Origin: Clostridium sp. E02
Lineage (GTDB): Bacteria; Bacillota; Clostridia; Lachnospirales; Lachnospiraceae
DNA: 64,000 nt
Reading direction: 5' to 3'
Assembly (NCBI RefSeq): GCF_003833015.1
Contig: NZ_RJLQ01000005.1
Location: 62,001-126,000, forward strand
A program made the translations under genes and the position numbers. Every line of letters begins with the position of its first letter. Position 1 is the first letter of the stretch. Positions 8,796 through 17,902 of this stretch are shown one piece after another. Below the pieces are notes generated by a model. It made no database searches and was not told the DNA's origin. It worked only from the letters and a program-made list of their open reading frames with translations.

Positions 8796-9356
8796 ATGAA
8801 GGCAATTGAACTGTTAGAGACATCTCCGGTAATTGCAGCAGTCAAAGATGAGTATGGCTTAAAACGTTGCCTGGAATCTGAATGTCAGGTCGTATTTATC
8901 CTGTATGGCAGCATCTTAAATATGGGAGCGATTGTTCAGAAGGTAAAAGATCATGGGAAATATGCCATGGTGCATGCAGATTTAGCACAAGGGCTTAGTT
9001 CCAAAGAGGTTGTTGTGGATTTTATCAAAGAGAATACAAAGGCAGATGGGATTATCAGCACCAAAACACATTTAGTCAGGCGTGCGGCGCAGCTGGGACT
9101 TTTTGGAATTCAGAGAACGTTTCTCATTGATTCACTTGCCATGAGTACAACGAAAAAACAGATCGAAGCATTTCACCCAGATATGGTCGAAATCATGCCC
9201 GGAGTGATGCCAAAAGCCTTAAAAGAGATCCGGGCGTATACGGATATTCCTATTATCGCAGGCGGATTAATATCAGATAAAAAGGATATTATGGCAGCCT
9301 TTCGTGCTGGAGCGGATGCAATCTCTACCACAAGGGAAGAGTTATGGTTCATATAA
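8796..9356 (+). CDS. glpP: GlpP-family glycerol-3-phosphate-responsive mRNA antiterminator
   Basis: A 186-residue protein of the GlpP family, a TIM-barrel-like fold that binds G3P and leader RNA. Family features seen are the start MKAIELLETSPVIAAVKD, the FILYGSILNMGAIV and MVHADLAQGLS strands, the STKTHLVRRAAQLGL segment and the phosphate-site motif GVMPKALKEI...PIIAGGLI. In Bacillus, GlpP-G3P prevents termination in glp leaders and stabilises the mRNA. Two matching leaders occur upstream of glpK (3758) and the dehydrogenase genes (5440), which makes this a self-contained regulon. It is followed after 12 bp by a fumarylacetoacetase-family gene. Confidence 0.92.
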   Translation: MKAIELLETSPVIAAVKDEYGLKRCLESECQVVFILYGSILNMGAIVQKVKDHGKYAMVHADLAQGLSSKEVVVDFIKENTKADGIISTKTHLVRRAAQLGLFGIQRTFLIDSLAMSTTKKQIEAFHPDMVEIMPGVMPKALKEIRAYTDIPIIAGGLISDKKDIMAAFRAGADAISTTREELWFI

Positions 9357-9368
9357 AAGGAGGAATTT

Positions 9369-10268
9369 ATGAAATTAGTTACTTACGAGGTTGATAGAAG
9401 AAGAGATATCGGGGTTGTGAGCAAAGACGAGATGTGGGTCTTTCCCCTCAGAGCGTTCGGTATGGAATATAAGGATATGCTTGAAGTGATTAAGGGACTC
9501 AGCCAGTCTGAGTGTGATCTCTTAGAGCATGCTTCCGGTTTGGATCCTTATAACAACAATATCGTAGGAGCTGCGATGATGAAGGAAGTCTGCCTTCAGG
9601 CCCCCATTAAAATTCCAGATCAGGATATCATCTGTCTTGGACTTAATTATATGGATCATGCCGAAGAATCTGCTCGATTTAAAAAAGAAGTATTTGATGG
9701 GGAAAGGGACCAGGCGGTCTATTTTTCAAAAAGAGTGAACGAAACAGTGGCTCCCTATGGAGAGATTTTAAGCCATAGCGATCTGGTGGATAGTCTGGAT
9801 TATGAGGTGGAATTGGCAGTAATCATAGGAAAAGATGCAAAGAACGTGCCGCCACAAGAAGTAAAGGATTACATTTTTGGTTATACCATTGTGAACGATG
9901 TCAGTGCACGAAACGTACAGATGGCTCATAAACAATGGTATTTTGGTAAGAGTCTGGATGGATTTACTCCAATGGGTCCTTGTATTCTGACTGTGGATTC
10001 CGTTCCCTATCCACCGAAACTTGATATCCAGTCTAAGGTTAACGGCGAATTAAGACAAAACAGCAATACCCGACTTATGATATTTGACGTTGATTTTATT
10101 GTCAGTGAACTTTCAAAAGGAATGACACTAAAGGCAGGGGCTATTATCTCCACCGGAACTCCAAAGGGAGTGGGCATGGGATTTGATCCGCCCAGATTCT
10201 TAAAACCGGGAGATGAAGTGGAATGTATTGTAGAAGGGATCGGCTTTATTAAAAATAGAGTGAATTAA
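9369..10268 (+). CDS. Fumarylacetoacetate hydrolase family protein
   Basis: A 299-residue FAH-fold enzyme. The catalytic domain (about residues 80-298) contains the start motif ICLGLNYMDHAEE, metal-binding acidic residues in DYEVELAVIIG and DVSARNVQ, and the GKSLDGFTPMGP loop. Members hydrolyse or isomerise 2-oxo acids such as acylpyruvates or 2-hydroxyhepta-2,4-diene-1,7-dioate; the substrate cannot be read from sequence. It is co-transcribed with glpP (AAAGGAGGA ribosome binding site, 12-bp gap), an unusual pairing, and may remove a damaged or dead-end metabolite of this pathway. Confidence 0.8.
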   Translation: MKLVTYEVDRRRDIGVVSKDEMWVFPLRAFGMEYKDMLEVIKGLSQSECDLLEHASGLDPYNNNIVGAAMMKEVCLQAPIKIPDQDIICLGLNYMDHAEESARFKKEVFDGERDQAVYFSKRVNETVAPYGEILSHSDLVDSLDYEVELAVIIGKDAKNVPPQEVKDYIFGYTIVNDVSARNVQMAHKQWYFGKSLDGFTPMGPCILTVDSVPYPPKLDIQSKVNGELRQNSNTRLMIFDVDFIVSELSKGMTLKAGAIISTGTPKGVGMGFDPPRFLKPGDEVECIVEGIGFIKNRVN

Positions 10269-10271
10269 ATA

Positions 10272-10318
10272 AAAAGCTGTACGGAAATGGTCTTTTGAAC
10301 TATTTCTGTGCAGCTTTT
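10272..10318 (+). terminator. Intrinsic terminator of glpP-FAH operon
   Basis: Long stem AAAAGCTG...CAGCTTTT (10272-10279 / 10311-10318) continued inward by ACGGAAAT / ATTTCTGT. The trailing T run is short. Confidence 0.6.
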
Positions 10319-10370
10319 GTATGGAATTGTTGTAAGCTTTTAGCATGAATGGAGTGGGAGGATAGATGGG

Positions 10371-11081
10371 ATGATTCGCATTGCAATCGTGGATGACGAT
10401 ACCAGAAGTGTAGAACAGTTAAAAGAATATTTGAACCGTTATCAAAAGGAACAAAACGAAGTGCTTAGCATTCTCTCTTTTTCAGATGGAGATGAGATCG
10501 CTCTAAACTATAAAGCAGAGTACGATATTATTTTATTGGATATAGAAATGAGATTTATGGATGGGATGACAGCTGCACAGTTAATCCGGAAGAAGGACCC
10601 GGAGGTTGCCATTATTTTTATAACCAATATGGCTCAGTATGCCATCAAAGGTTATACCGTTAATGCAACGGATTATGTATTAAAGCCAGTTTCTTATTTT
10701 TCTTTTTCCCAGCGTTTATATAAGGTGATTGGACGCATAAACCAGAATGGAAAGAAGTTTATGGCGATTGGTGTAAAGGGAGGCACGGTTAAACTGTACT
10801 TATCGGATATCTGTTATATAGAAAGTCAGGGGCATCGGCTGATTTTTCATACATTAACGGAAGACCATGTGACATTTTCTGCCATGAAGGATATAGAAGA
10901 AAAGCTGAAAAACATGAACTTCTTTCGATGCAATAAAGGATATCTTTTGAACTTAGAGCATGTAGATGGGGTACAAGATGGCTGTGTGATCATAAAGGGG
11001 GAACATCTTCCCATCAGCCGGACCAGGAAAAAAGAATTTATGGAGGAACTGACCAATTATCTTGGAGGGGCATTGACATGA
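10371..11081 (+). CDS. LytTR-family response regulator
   Basis: A 236-residue two-component regulator. The receiver domain (1-125) has the acidic pair IVDDD, phospho-acceptor Asp57 in LLDIEM, and the conserved Lys in DYVLKPV. The LytTR DNA-binding domain (about 135-232) shows the typical DICYIESQGHRLIFHT and RCNKGYLLNL segments. LytTR proteins (AgrA, ComE, VirR) bind pairs of short direct repeats. The gene overlaps the sensor kinase start by 4 bp. A LytTR-like direct repeat lies just past the kinase gene, before the GH3 operon, so that operon is the probable target. Confidence 0.9.
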   Translation: MIRIAIVDDDTRSVEQLKEYLNRYQKEQNEVLSILSFSDGDEIALNYKAEYDIILLDIEMRFMDGMTAAQLIRKKDPEVAIIFITNMAQYAIKGYTVNATDYVLKPVSYFSFSQRLYKVIGRINQNGKKFMAIGVKGGTVKLYLSDICYIESQGHRLIFHTLTEDHVTFSAMKDIEEKLKNMNFFRCNKGYLLNLEHVDGVQDGCVIIKGEHLPISRTRKKEFMEELTNYLGGALT

Positions 11082-12385
11082 ACCATATTGCGCTTACGGA
11101 GATTCCAAGAGTGTACACCGCCATTGCGGAGTGGTCCGCATGTAGTATCTATATATGGAATTTGAAAAAGAAATTAAAAGGACCTCCCCTGGCTGCTTTG
11201 ATGGGTGGTGCACTGTTATTGCAATGTGTGGTGCAGCAGGCAGCAGGAACCTTTCCAAAAACCTTGTGGATATTTGGAATGCTTCTTGCAATCGGTACCA
11301 TGCAGGCATACTTATACGCTGCCTGTGAAATGACCATAAGCAGTGCTGGGTATTATTGCGTAAGAGCCTTTATTCTGGCAGAATTTGTGGCATCACTGGA
11401 ATGGCAGCTTTACTATAACGCTGTATTAAGTACGCAGATTACAGAAGTATGGTTAAATATCCTTCTATTTGTTCTAGTATTTGGATCTGTTTTTGGAGGT
11501 ATCCATTTTTTGGAAAAAAAGCACATTCGCAGAGAAATCATTGCAAGAAAAGAACTGTTTTTTGTAATTGCAACTGGAATGACTGTTTTTTTTGTCAGCA
11601 ATTTAAGCTATGTTTATGCAAACTCTCCGTTTAGCAGCCAGATTACAAAGGAGATATTTAACATAAGGACTCTTGTAGATCTAAGCGGTCTGGTCATCCT
11701 TTTTGCTTATCACATCTTACGGCAGGAGATGCAGGTAAAGTACGATTTGGAGGCCATGCGTAACATATTGCAAAGCCAGTATACCCAGTATCGAAAATCC
11801 GGGGAAAGCATTGATATGATTAATCGAAAATACCACGACTTAAAACATCAGATTGCTGTTTTAAGAGCAGAGGAGGATTCTGGGAAACGGCTGGCATTTT
11901 TGGATGAGATGGAACGTGAGATCCAAATATATGAAGCGCAGAATAAAACCGGGAACACGGTAGTCGATACCATACTGACCGGGAAAAGCATGACCTGTCA
12001 GAAGCATGAAATTGAGTTGACCTGTGTGGTGGATGGAAAACTTCTGAATTTTATCCATGTCATGGATATTTGTACCATTCTTGGAAATGCACTGGATAAC
12101 GCCATTGAGTATGAGATACAATTGACAGAAAAGGAAAAAAGGCTGATTCATGTAGAAGTACTGTCTAAAAAAGAGTTTCTTGTCATGCGGTTTGAAAATT
12201 ATTTTGAAGGCGATATCGAGTATGAGAATAATATACCAGCCACTACAAAAGCGGAGAAAGAGTATCATGGATATGGGATTAAAAGCATCAAATACACAGT
12301 CAAAAAGTACAAAGGCTGGGTTACCATAGATGCAAAAGATAACTGGTTTATACTAAATGTTATCATCCCATTGCCAAAAGAATAA
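11078..12385 (+). CDS. AgrC-like sensor histidine kinase (GHKL)
   Basis: A 435-residue membrane kinase. The first ~215 residues form about six hydrophobic helices, followed by a coiled linker, the DHp-like motif KYHDLKHQ with His253 as the likely phospho-acceptor, and a GHKL ATPase domain with N box LGNALDNAIEY and G-box GYGIKSIKYTVKKYKG. No conserved extracellular sensor domain is evident, as in peptide-sensing AgrC/ComD kinases. No AgrB- or AgrD-type peptide gene is nearby, so the signal is unknown. Paired with the upstream LytTR regulator through a 4-bp ATGA overlap. Confidence 0.88.
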   Translation: MNHIALTEIPRVYTAIAEWSACSIYIWNLKKKLKGPPLAALMGGALLLQCVVQQAAGTFPKTLWIFGMLLAIGTMQAYLYAACEMTISSAGYYCVRAFILAEFVASLEWQLYYNAVLSTQITEVWLNILLFVLVFGSVFGGIHFLEKKHIRREIIARKELFFVIATGMTVFFVSNLSYVYANSPFSSQITKEIFNIRTLVDLSGLVILFAYHILRQEMQVKYDLEAMRNILQSQYTQYRKSGESIDMINRKYHDLKHQIAVLRAEEDSGKRLAFLDEMEREIQIYEAQNKTGNTVVDTILTGKSMTCQKHEIELTCVVDGKLLNFIHVMDICTILGNALDNAIEYEIQLTEKEKRLIHVEVLSKKEFLVMRFENYFEGDIEYENNIPATTKAEKEYHGYGIKSIKYTVKKYKGWVTIDAKDNWFILNVIIPLPKE

Positions 12386-12397
12386 AAAAAGAAAAGC

Positions 12398-12440
12398 AAA
12401 CGGCAGCGCGCCTGTACACGGGACAGGCGCGCTGCCGTTT
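12398..12440 (+). other. 18-bp perfect inverted repeat after the kinase gene
   Basis: Arms 12398-12415 and 12423-12440 are perfectly complementary around a 7-nt loop. The stem is GC-rich (CGGCAGCGCGCCTGT), but the T-rich flank is on the minus-strand side, so on the plus strand it lacks a U tail. It may end the kinase transcript or, since its right arm ends in a LytTR-like half-site, act as a regulatory structure. Confidence 0.6.
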
Positions 12441-12464
12441 GTGCGCTAATTGCTACCGTTTGTG
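12435..12464 (+). promoter_or_regulatory. Predicted LytTR-binding direct repeat before the GH3 operon
   Basis: CCGTTTGTGC occurs at 12435-12444 and again at 12456-12465, exactly 21 bp apart. The 9-mers GCCGTTTGT and ACCGTTTGT match the published LytTR half-site pattern [TA][AC][CA]GTTN[AG][TG] at 8 of 9 and 9 of 9 positions, with the usual 12-bp gap. A poor -35-like TTGTAA follows at 12475, consistent with an activator-dependent promoter. Confidence 0.6.
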
Positions 12465-12550
12465 CAAAAAGCAGTTGTAACTGCCAAAATCATGATAAAG
12501 TAAAAAAATAAAATAATTTTTTTATAAGATGTTTGGAGGAGGATGAAAAA

Positions 12551-15439
12551 ATGTTACAGATTAACATGGAAGATGTAATGAATATCGTCAAACTATGTGT
12601 GCCGTATCTAATTGGGTTGGCCGTAGTGATCGCAATTGCCGCTATCGTATTGGTGATGAGCAGGAAACAAAAAGGGGCCAGAAAATACTTTATTAAACGC
12701 AACAGCTTTATGGCAATGCTGCTTGCCTTAGTCGTCGTTGTGAATTTAATCTGCTGGGGACCTATGTCAAATATGATTTCTTTGGCAACGGGAAGCGGAA
12801 CAATTTCAGAAGAAACTTCTGATGAGGCTACGGTGCTTTGCACGCAAATTGCAAAAGAGGGGATTGTACTCTTAAAGAATGATGCAGACCTTCTTCCTTT
12901 AAAGAACGATTCCAATCTAAATGTATTTGGATGGGCTTCTACCAATCCATGCTATGGTGGAACCGGATCGGGTTCCTTGTCTGACGCATATGAGACAGTA
13001 TCTTTGCTTCAGGGGCTTAAAGATGCAGGCTTTCACTTAAATCAGGGACTGTCCGACTTCTACACGGCATATCGTGCCGACCGCCCAAGCGTAGGAATGT
13101 GGGAACAGGACTGGACATTGCCAGAGCCGACGAAAGATTCCTACAGCAGTGATTTGATTGCAGATGCAAAGTCATTTTCTGATACGGCAATGGTAGTTAT
13201 TACTCGTGTTGGTGGGGAAGGTGCTGATCTTCCAACGGATGTCAGTGGAGTGACTTATACGGATAATTCTAAGGATTATAAAGATTTTGAATCAGGAGAT
13301 CATTACCTGCAGTTAAGCCAGACAGAGAAAAATATGATGGATCTGGTGTGTTCCAATTTTGACAACGTAATTGTAGTTTACAATGGTGCCAATGCCATGG
13401 AACTTTCATTTGTCAATGATTATAGCCAGATTAAAAGTGCAATCTGGTGTCCTGGAACTGGTCAGTCCGGGTTTGAAGGGCTTGGAGAAATTATAAATGG
13501 GGAAGTCAATCCATCTGGTAAGACCAGTGACACGTTTGTTACAGATCTATCCAAAACACCAAGTTTTAACAATTTTGGAATTTTTACTTATGACAATATG
13601 GATGAATTCGCAGTAAAGGCAACAAAAGGGGATGATGTAATCCCTAGTTTTGTAAACTACATGGAAGGGATTTATGTAGGCTACCGTTTCTACGAGACAG
13701 CGGCAGCAGAAGGCCTGATCAATTATGAGAAATCAGTCCTTTATCCATTTGGCTATGGTTTGTCCTATACCACATTTACGCAGGAGATGGGACCGTTAAC
13801 GGAAACAGATGGCACAATTACGTTTGATGTGAATGTGACCAATACTGGCAGCAATCCTGGTAAGGATGTAGTGGAGGTTTATTACAATCCACCTTATACC
13901 AACGGAGGTGTGGAAAAAGCATCTGCAAACTTAATTACGTTTGATAAAACAAATACCTTAAAACCGGGAGAATCCCAAACCATACCGGTATCCATTCAGG
14001 TAGAAGATATGGCATCCTTTGATGCAGATAAGAATGGCTGCTATGTGTTAGAGTCCGGGGATTATGGAATCTCCATTCGTACCGATTCTCACAACATAAT
14101 AAAAGAACAGAATTATAATGTAGCAAATGAGATGGTGTATGATGAATCACACGTACGAACCTCTGACAAAGTGGCAGCAGTAGACCAATTTAAGGACGCA
14201 AACGGGGATCAAACCTATCTTTCCCGTGCCGATGGATTTGCAAACTATCAAGAAGCTACTGCACCACCTAAAACCAAGAGTATGCCGGAAAAATATAAGA
14301 AAATGTTTACGAACACCGGCAATTATGATCCAGCTGCTCATAATGACGATGGTGATATCATGCCAGTAACGGGTGAGAAAAACGGACTTAAACTTGCGGA
14401 TATGCGGGGACTTTCCTATGATGATCCTCAGTGGGAAAAACTTCTTAACCAGTTAACGCTAAGTGACATGGATACGATGGTCGCAATCGGAGGATACCAG
14501 ACCTCGGAAGCAAAGAGTGTTGATAAGGTGAGAACCGTAGATTGTGATGGTCCTGCCTCGATTAACAATAACTTTACCGGAACCGGCTCCATCGGATTCC
14601 CATCCGCAGTTCTGATTGCCAGTACCTGGAATCGTGACATTGCTGAGGCCTTTGGAGAGAGCATCGGTAAAATGGCAGATGAGATGGAAGTATCCGGTTG
14701 GTATGCACCAGCAATGAATACGCACCGTAACGCATTTGCAGGACGTAACTTCGAGTATTATTCTGAGGATGGAGTTCTGTCTGGACGGATGGCAGCCAGT
14801 GCGGTTATTGGTGCAGAAAAGCATGGCGTGTATGCTTATATTAAACATTTTGCATTAAATGATCAGGAGTCCAATCGACTCAGTATGCTTTGTACCTGGT
14901 CCAATGAACAGGCAATCCGTGAAATTTATTTAAAGCCATTTGAGATTGCAGTAAAAGAAGGTCACGCAAAAGCGGTAATGTCCTCCTTTAACTATATTGG
15001 CACCACATATGCTGGCGGCAACGATACCCTGTTAAATAAAGTGCTTCGTGACGAATGGGGATTTCGTGGATTTGTGCTCACCGATTATTTTGGTGGTTAT
15101 GGATTCCAGAATGCAGATCAGGAGATTCGAAACGGAAATGATGCTATGTTGGTTGCCTATGATACAGAAACCAATCATGTCAAAGATAAAACCAGCGCCA
15201 CAAGTCAAAAATTTATGCGTCAAGCGAGTAAAAATATTATGTATACCGTGGTAAACAGTCGTGCCTATGAGGGAGATAATGCAAAAGAAGGATTCTTAAT
15301 GTGGCAGATACTGGCAATCATAATTGATGTAATTTTGGCAGCAGGAATTGTAGTAATGGAAATTAGAATCATTCGAATTTATAAAAAGAGGCTTGAAGAT
15401 GAAGTATCCTTTGCTGTTCAGACGGAGGGGAAAGAGTAA
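12551..15439 (+). CDS. Membrane-anchored GH3 glycosidase with reversed domain order
   Basis: A 962-residue glycoside hydrolase family 3 protein with the modules inverted. Two hydrophobic segments (about 15-36 and 55-75) come first, then the GH3 C-terminal sandwich (EGIVLLKN, GGEGADLP), the FnIII-like part after YPFGYGLSYTTF, and only then the TIM barrel (about residues 610-880; GRNFEYYSEDG, KHFALND, nucleophile Asp845 in VLTDYFG). A last membrane helix (IIIDVILAAGIVVM) lies near the C-terminus. Reversed GH3 enzymes are known from rumen clostridia. Start chosen at ATG 12551, 8 bp after GGAGGAGG. Likely beta-glucosidase-type activity at the membrane; substrate unknown. Confidence 0.87.
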   Translation: MLQINMEDVMNIVKLCVPYLIGLAVVIAIAAIVLVMSRKQKGARKYFIKRNSFMAMLLALVVVVNLICWGPMSNMISLATGSGTISEETSDEATVLCTQIAKEGIVLLKNDADLLPLKNDSNLNVFGWASTNPCYGGTGSGSLSDAYETVSLLQGLKDAGFHLNQGLSDFYTAYRADRPSVGMWEQDWTLPEPTKDSYSSDLIADAKSFSDTAMVVITRVGGEGADLPTDVSGVTYTDNSKDYKDFESGDHYLQLSQTEKNMMDLVCSNFDNVIVVYNGANAMELSFVNDYSQIKSAIWCPGTGQSGFEGLGEIINGEVNPSGKTSDTFVTDLSKTPSFNNFGIFTYDNMDEFAVKATKGDDVIPSFVNYMEGIYVGYRFYETAAAEGLINYEKSVLYPFGYGLSYTTFTQEMGPLTETDGTITFDVNVTNTGSNPGKDVVEVYYNPPYTNGGVEKASANLITFDKTNTLKPGESQTIPVSIQVEDMASFDADKNGCYVLESGDYGISIRTDSHNIIKEQNYNVANEMVYDESHVRTSDKVAAVDQFKDANGDQTYLSRADGFANYQEATAPPKTKSMPEKYKKMFTNTGNYDPAAHNDDGDIMPVTGEKNGLKLADMRGLSYDDPQWEKLLNQLTLSDMDTMVAIGGYQTSEAKSVDKVRTVDCDGPASINNNFTGTGSIGFPSAVLIASTWNRDIAEAFGESIGKMADEMEVSGWYAPAMNTHRNAFAGRNFEYYSEDGVLSGRMAASAVIGAEKHGVYAYIKHFALNDQESNRLSMLCTWSNEQAIREIYLKPFEIAVKEGHAKAVMSSFNYIGTTYAGGNDTLLNKVLRDEWGFRGFVLTDYFGGYGFQNADQEIRNGNDAMLVAYDTETNHVKDKTSATSQKFMRQASKNIMYTVVNSRAYEGDNAKEGFLMWQILAIIIDVILAAGIVVMEIRIIRIYKKRLEDEVSFAVQTEGKE

Positions 15440-15464
15440 TTTAAGACGGCCCGGAGGGAATTAG

Positions 15465-17888
15465 ATGAAACAGAAAGAAATGATTCAAAAAATGACAATG
15501 GAAGAAAAGGCTGCGATTCTAAGCGGAAAGAACGTCTGGCAGACCTGGAATATCGACCGACTAGGTATCCCTTCGATCTTTTGTTCCGATGGACCCCATG
15601 GAATCCGCAAGCAGGCTGGGGAAGGAGATCATCTGGGACTAAACGAATCCGTTCCGTCCACATGCTTCCCCACGGCTGCGGCCGTGGCAAACAGCTGGGA
15701 TGAAGGGCTTGCGGAGGAGATCGGTAGAGCACTGGGGGAGGAAGCTTCTTCTCTGGATGTGAACGTTTTACTAGGACCAGGCCTTAATATTAAAAGGAGT
15801 CCTCTCTGTGGAAGGAATTTTGAATATTTTTCTGAAGACCCCTATCTGTCAGGAAAGATGGCGGCTTCCTATGTGAACGGAATTCAAAGTCAGGGAGTCT
15901 TTGCCTGCCCCAAACATTTTGCAGTAAATAGTCAGGAACAGCTTCGAATGTCCGTGAATTCCGTATTGGATGAACGGACCCTTCGGGAAATCTATCTGGA
16001 GGGCTTTGAAATTGCAGTCAAAGAAGGCGGCGCAAAATCAATTATGTCCAGTTACAACGCAGTGAATGGGGAATATGCCAATGAAAATGAGCATCTTCTT
16101 AAGGAGATTTTGCGTGAAGAATGGGGATTTGACGGGATCGTGATTACGGACTGGGGTGGTTCTAATGATCATGTAAAAGGAGTTTCCGCCGGTTCCAACC
16201 TAGAGATGCCATCTCCTGGCCTTGGCTCTGCGAGGGAAGTCATAGCTGCAGTAAAAGAAGGAAGTCTCTCCATGGAAGAACTAGATGCCCGTGTTGACGA
16301 ATTGTTAGATGGGATTTTAACCCTTTCCAAGAATCAGAAACGGGATAAGAAGGTGTTTGATCAGGACGCTCATCATAAGCTGGCGGGGAAAGCGGCACAG
16401 GAGAGCATTGTTCTTCTTAAAAATAAGGAGGAACTGCTTCCGCTGAATTCTGGATGCAAGGTTGCCCTGATTGGTGATTTCGCATTTATCCCCCGTTATC
16501 AGGGAGCAGGTTCTTCAGTGGTCAATCCAATTGCCTTAGAAACTATGGAAACAAAAATCCAGGAGACCTCTTTAAATCTGGTGGGGTGTGCCAGAGGGTA
16601 CTTGCGCAACGGGAAAACCGATGCGTCCTTAAAAGAGGAAGCTCTTCTCTTGGCAGCCAAAGCAGATGTGGTGCTTTACTGTTTTGGACTTGATGAACTA
16701 AGTGAATCCGAAGGGCAGGATCGAAGCCATTTAAAGATCCCCTCCAATCAGATCGAATTATTAAAAGCACTGGCTGGAGTGAACTCCAATCTTGTGGGAA
16801 TATTAAGTGCTGGTTCTGTGATAGAAATGCCTTGGCATTCCGCTTGCAGCTCCATCCTTCATGGCTATTTGGGTGGGCAGGCGGGAGCAGGCGCTATGCT
16901 CCGTGTAATAACCGGAGAAGTCAATCCATCTGGGCGTTTGGGGGAGACTTATCCCATCGCACTTAAAGATACTCCAGCCTTTCGCTATTTTCCGGGAAAC
17001 GATCGGAATGCAGAATACCGGGAAGGAATTTATGTAGGGTATCGCTATTATGATACAGCGAAAGTAGTAGTCCAATACCCATTTGGCTATGGATTGTCCT
17101 ATACGACGTTTGCCTATTCCGATCTGCAGTTATCAAAGGAGGGGGTTACTTTTACTCTTACCAACAAAGGTGGACGGGACGGCAAGGAAGTGGCTCAGCT
17201 TTACGTCACTGGGCCAAAGGGAACGATTTTTCGACCGGAAAAAGAATTAAAAGGATTTGCAAAGATCCATCTAAAAGCCGGAGAGAGTAAGACGGTTAAA
17301 ATCCCCTTTGATGATAAGGCATTCCGGTATTGGAATATAGAAACCAATGGGTGGGAAGAGGAAGGCGGCAATTACACGATATCCATTGGTGCCAGTGTAG
17401 CTGATTTGAGATTGAGTATGAGTCTAAACCGCAAAGGAACCACCGATCAAATGCCCTACCAGTCAAATCAGTTAAATTCTTATGAATCTGGGCAGATTGG
17501 GAATGTGTCCACCGAAGAATTTGAACGGTTGCTGGGGCAACCGGTTCCCGATGGTAGCTGGTCTGGAGTGCTAGGATTAAACGATGCCATCTGCCAGATG
17601 TATTATGCAAAGAGTCGTCTAGCCAGACTGATTTATAGAATACTGACCAAGTTAAAAAAAGCCAGTGAAGCAAAAGGAAAGCCAGATTTAAATCTCCTGT
17701 TTATCTATAATATGCCGTTTCGAGGGATTGCAAAGATGACGGGCGGTGCGGTCAGTATGGAGATGGCAAAAGGTATGGTGCAGGTAGTCAATGGCAGGTT
17801 CCGAAAAGGAATGAAAAAAATCATTGGGGGGTATTTTTCCAATGCAAAAGCAAACAAAGCATATGAAAAGAAGCTTTCTGACAAATAG
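15465..17888 (+). CDS. GH3 beta-glucosidase, canonical domain order
   Basis: An 807-residue GH3 enzyme in the usual order: barrel (about 1-300; FCSDGPHGIRKQ, GRNFEYFSEDP, KHFAVNSQE, nucleophile Asp229 in VITDWGG), sandwich domain (about 310-540; ESIVLLKN and the SESEGQDR segment with the likely acid/base Glu), and FnIII-like domain after YPFGYGLSYTTF. An additional C-terminal tail of ~130 residues follows. No signal peptide is visible, so it probably acts in the cytoplasm on imported oligosaccharides or glycosides. It starts 25 bp after the reversed GH3 gene with a CGGAGGG site, so both are co-transcribed. Confidence 0.92.
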   Translation: MKQKEMIQKMTMEEKAAILSGKNVWQTWNIDRLGIPSIFCSDGPHGIRKQAGEGDHLGLNESVPSTCFPTAAAVANSWDEGLAEEIGRALGEEASSLDVNVLLGPGLNIKRSPLCGRNFEYFSEDPYLSGKMAASYVNGIQSQGVFACPKHFAVNSQEQLRMSVNSVLDERTLREIYLEGFEIAVKEGGAKSIMSSYNAVNGEYANENEHLLKEILREEWGFDGIVITDWGGSNDHVKGVSAGSNLEMPSPGLGSAREVIAAVKEGSLSMEELDARVDELLDGILTLSKNQKRDKKVFDQDAHHKLAGKAAQESIVLLKNKEELLPLNSGCKVALIGDFAFIPRYQGAGSSVVNPIALETMETKIQETSLNLVGCARGYLRNGKTDASLKEEALLLAAKADVVLYCFGLDELSESEGQDRSHLKIPSNQIELLKALAGVNSNLVGILSAGSVIEMPWHSACSSILHGYLGGQAGAGAMLRVITGEVNPSGRLGETYPIALKDTPAFRYFPGNDRNAEYREGIYVGYRYYDTAKVVVQYPFGYGLSYTTFAYSDLQLSKEGVTFTLTNKGGRDGKEVAQLYVTGPKGTIFRPEKELKGFAKIHLKAGESKTVKIPFDDKAFRYWNIETNGWEEEGGNYTISIGASVADLRLSMSLNRKGTTDQMPYQSNQLNSYESGQIGNVSTEEFERLLGQPVPDGSWSGVLGLNDAICQMYYAKSRLARLIYRILTKLKKASEAKGKPDLNLLFIYNMPFRGIAKMTGGAVSMEMAKGMVQVVNGRFRKGMKKIIGGYFSNAKANKAYEKKLSDK

Positions 17889-17902
17889 GAAGGAGGGATG
17901 AA

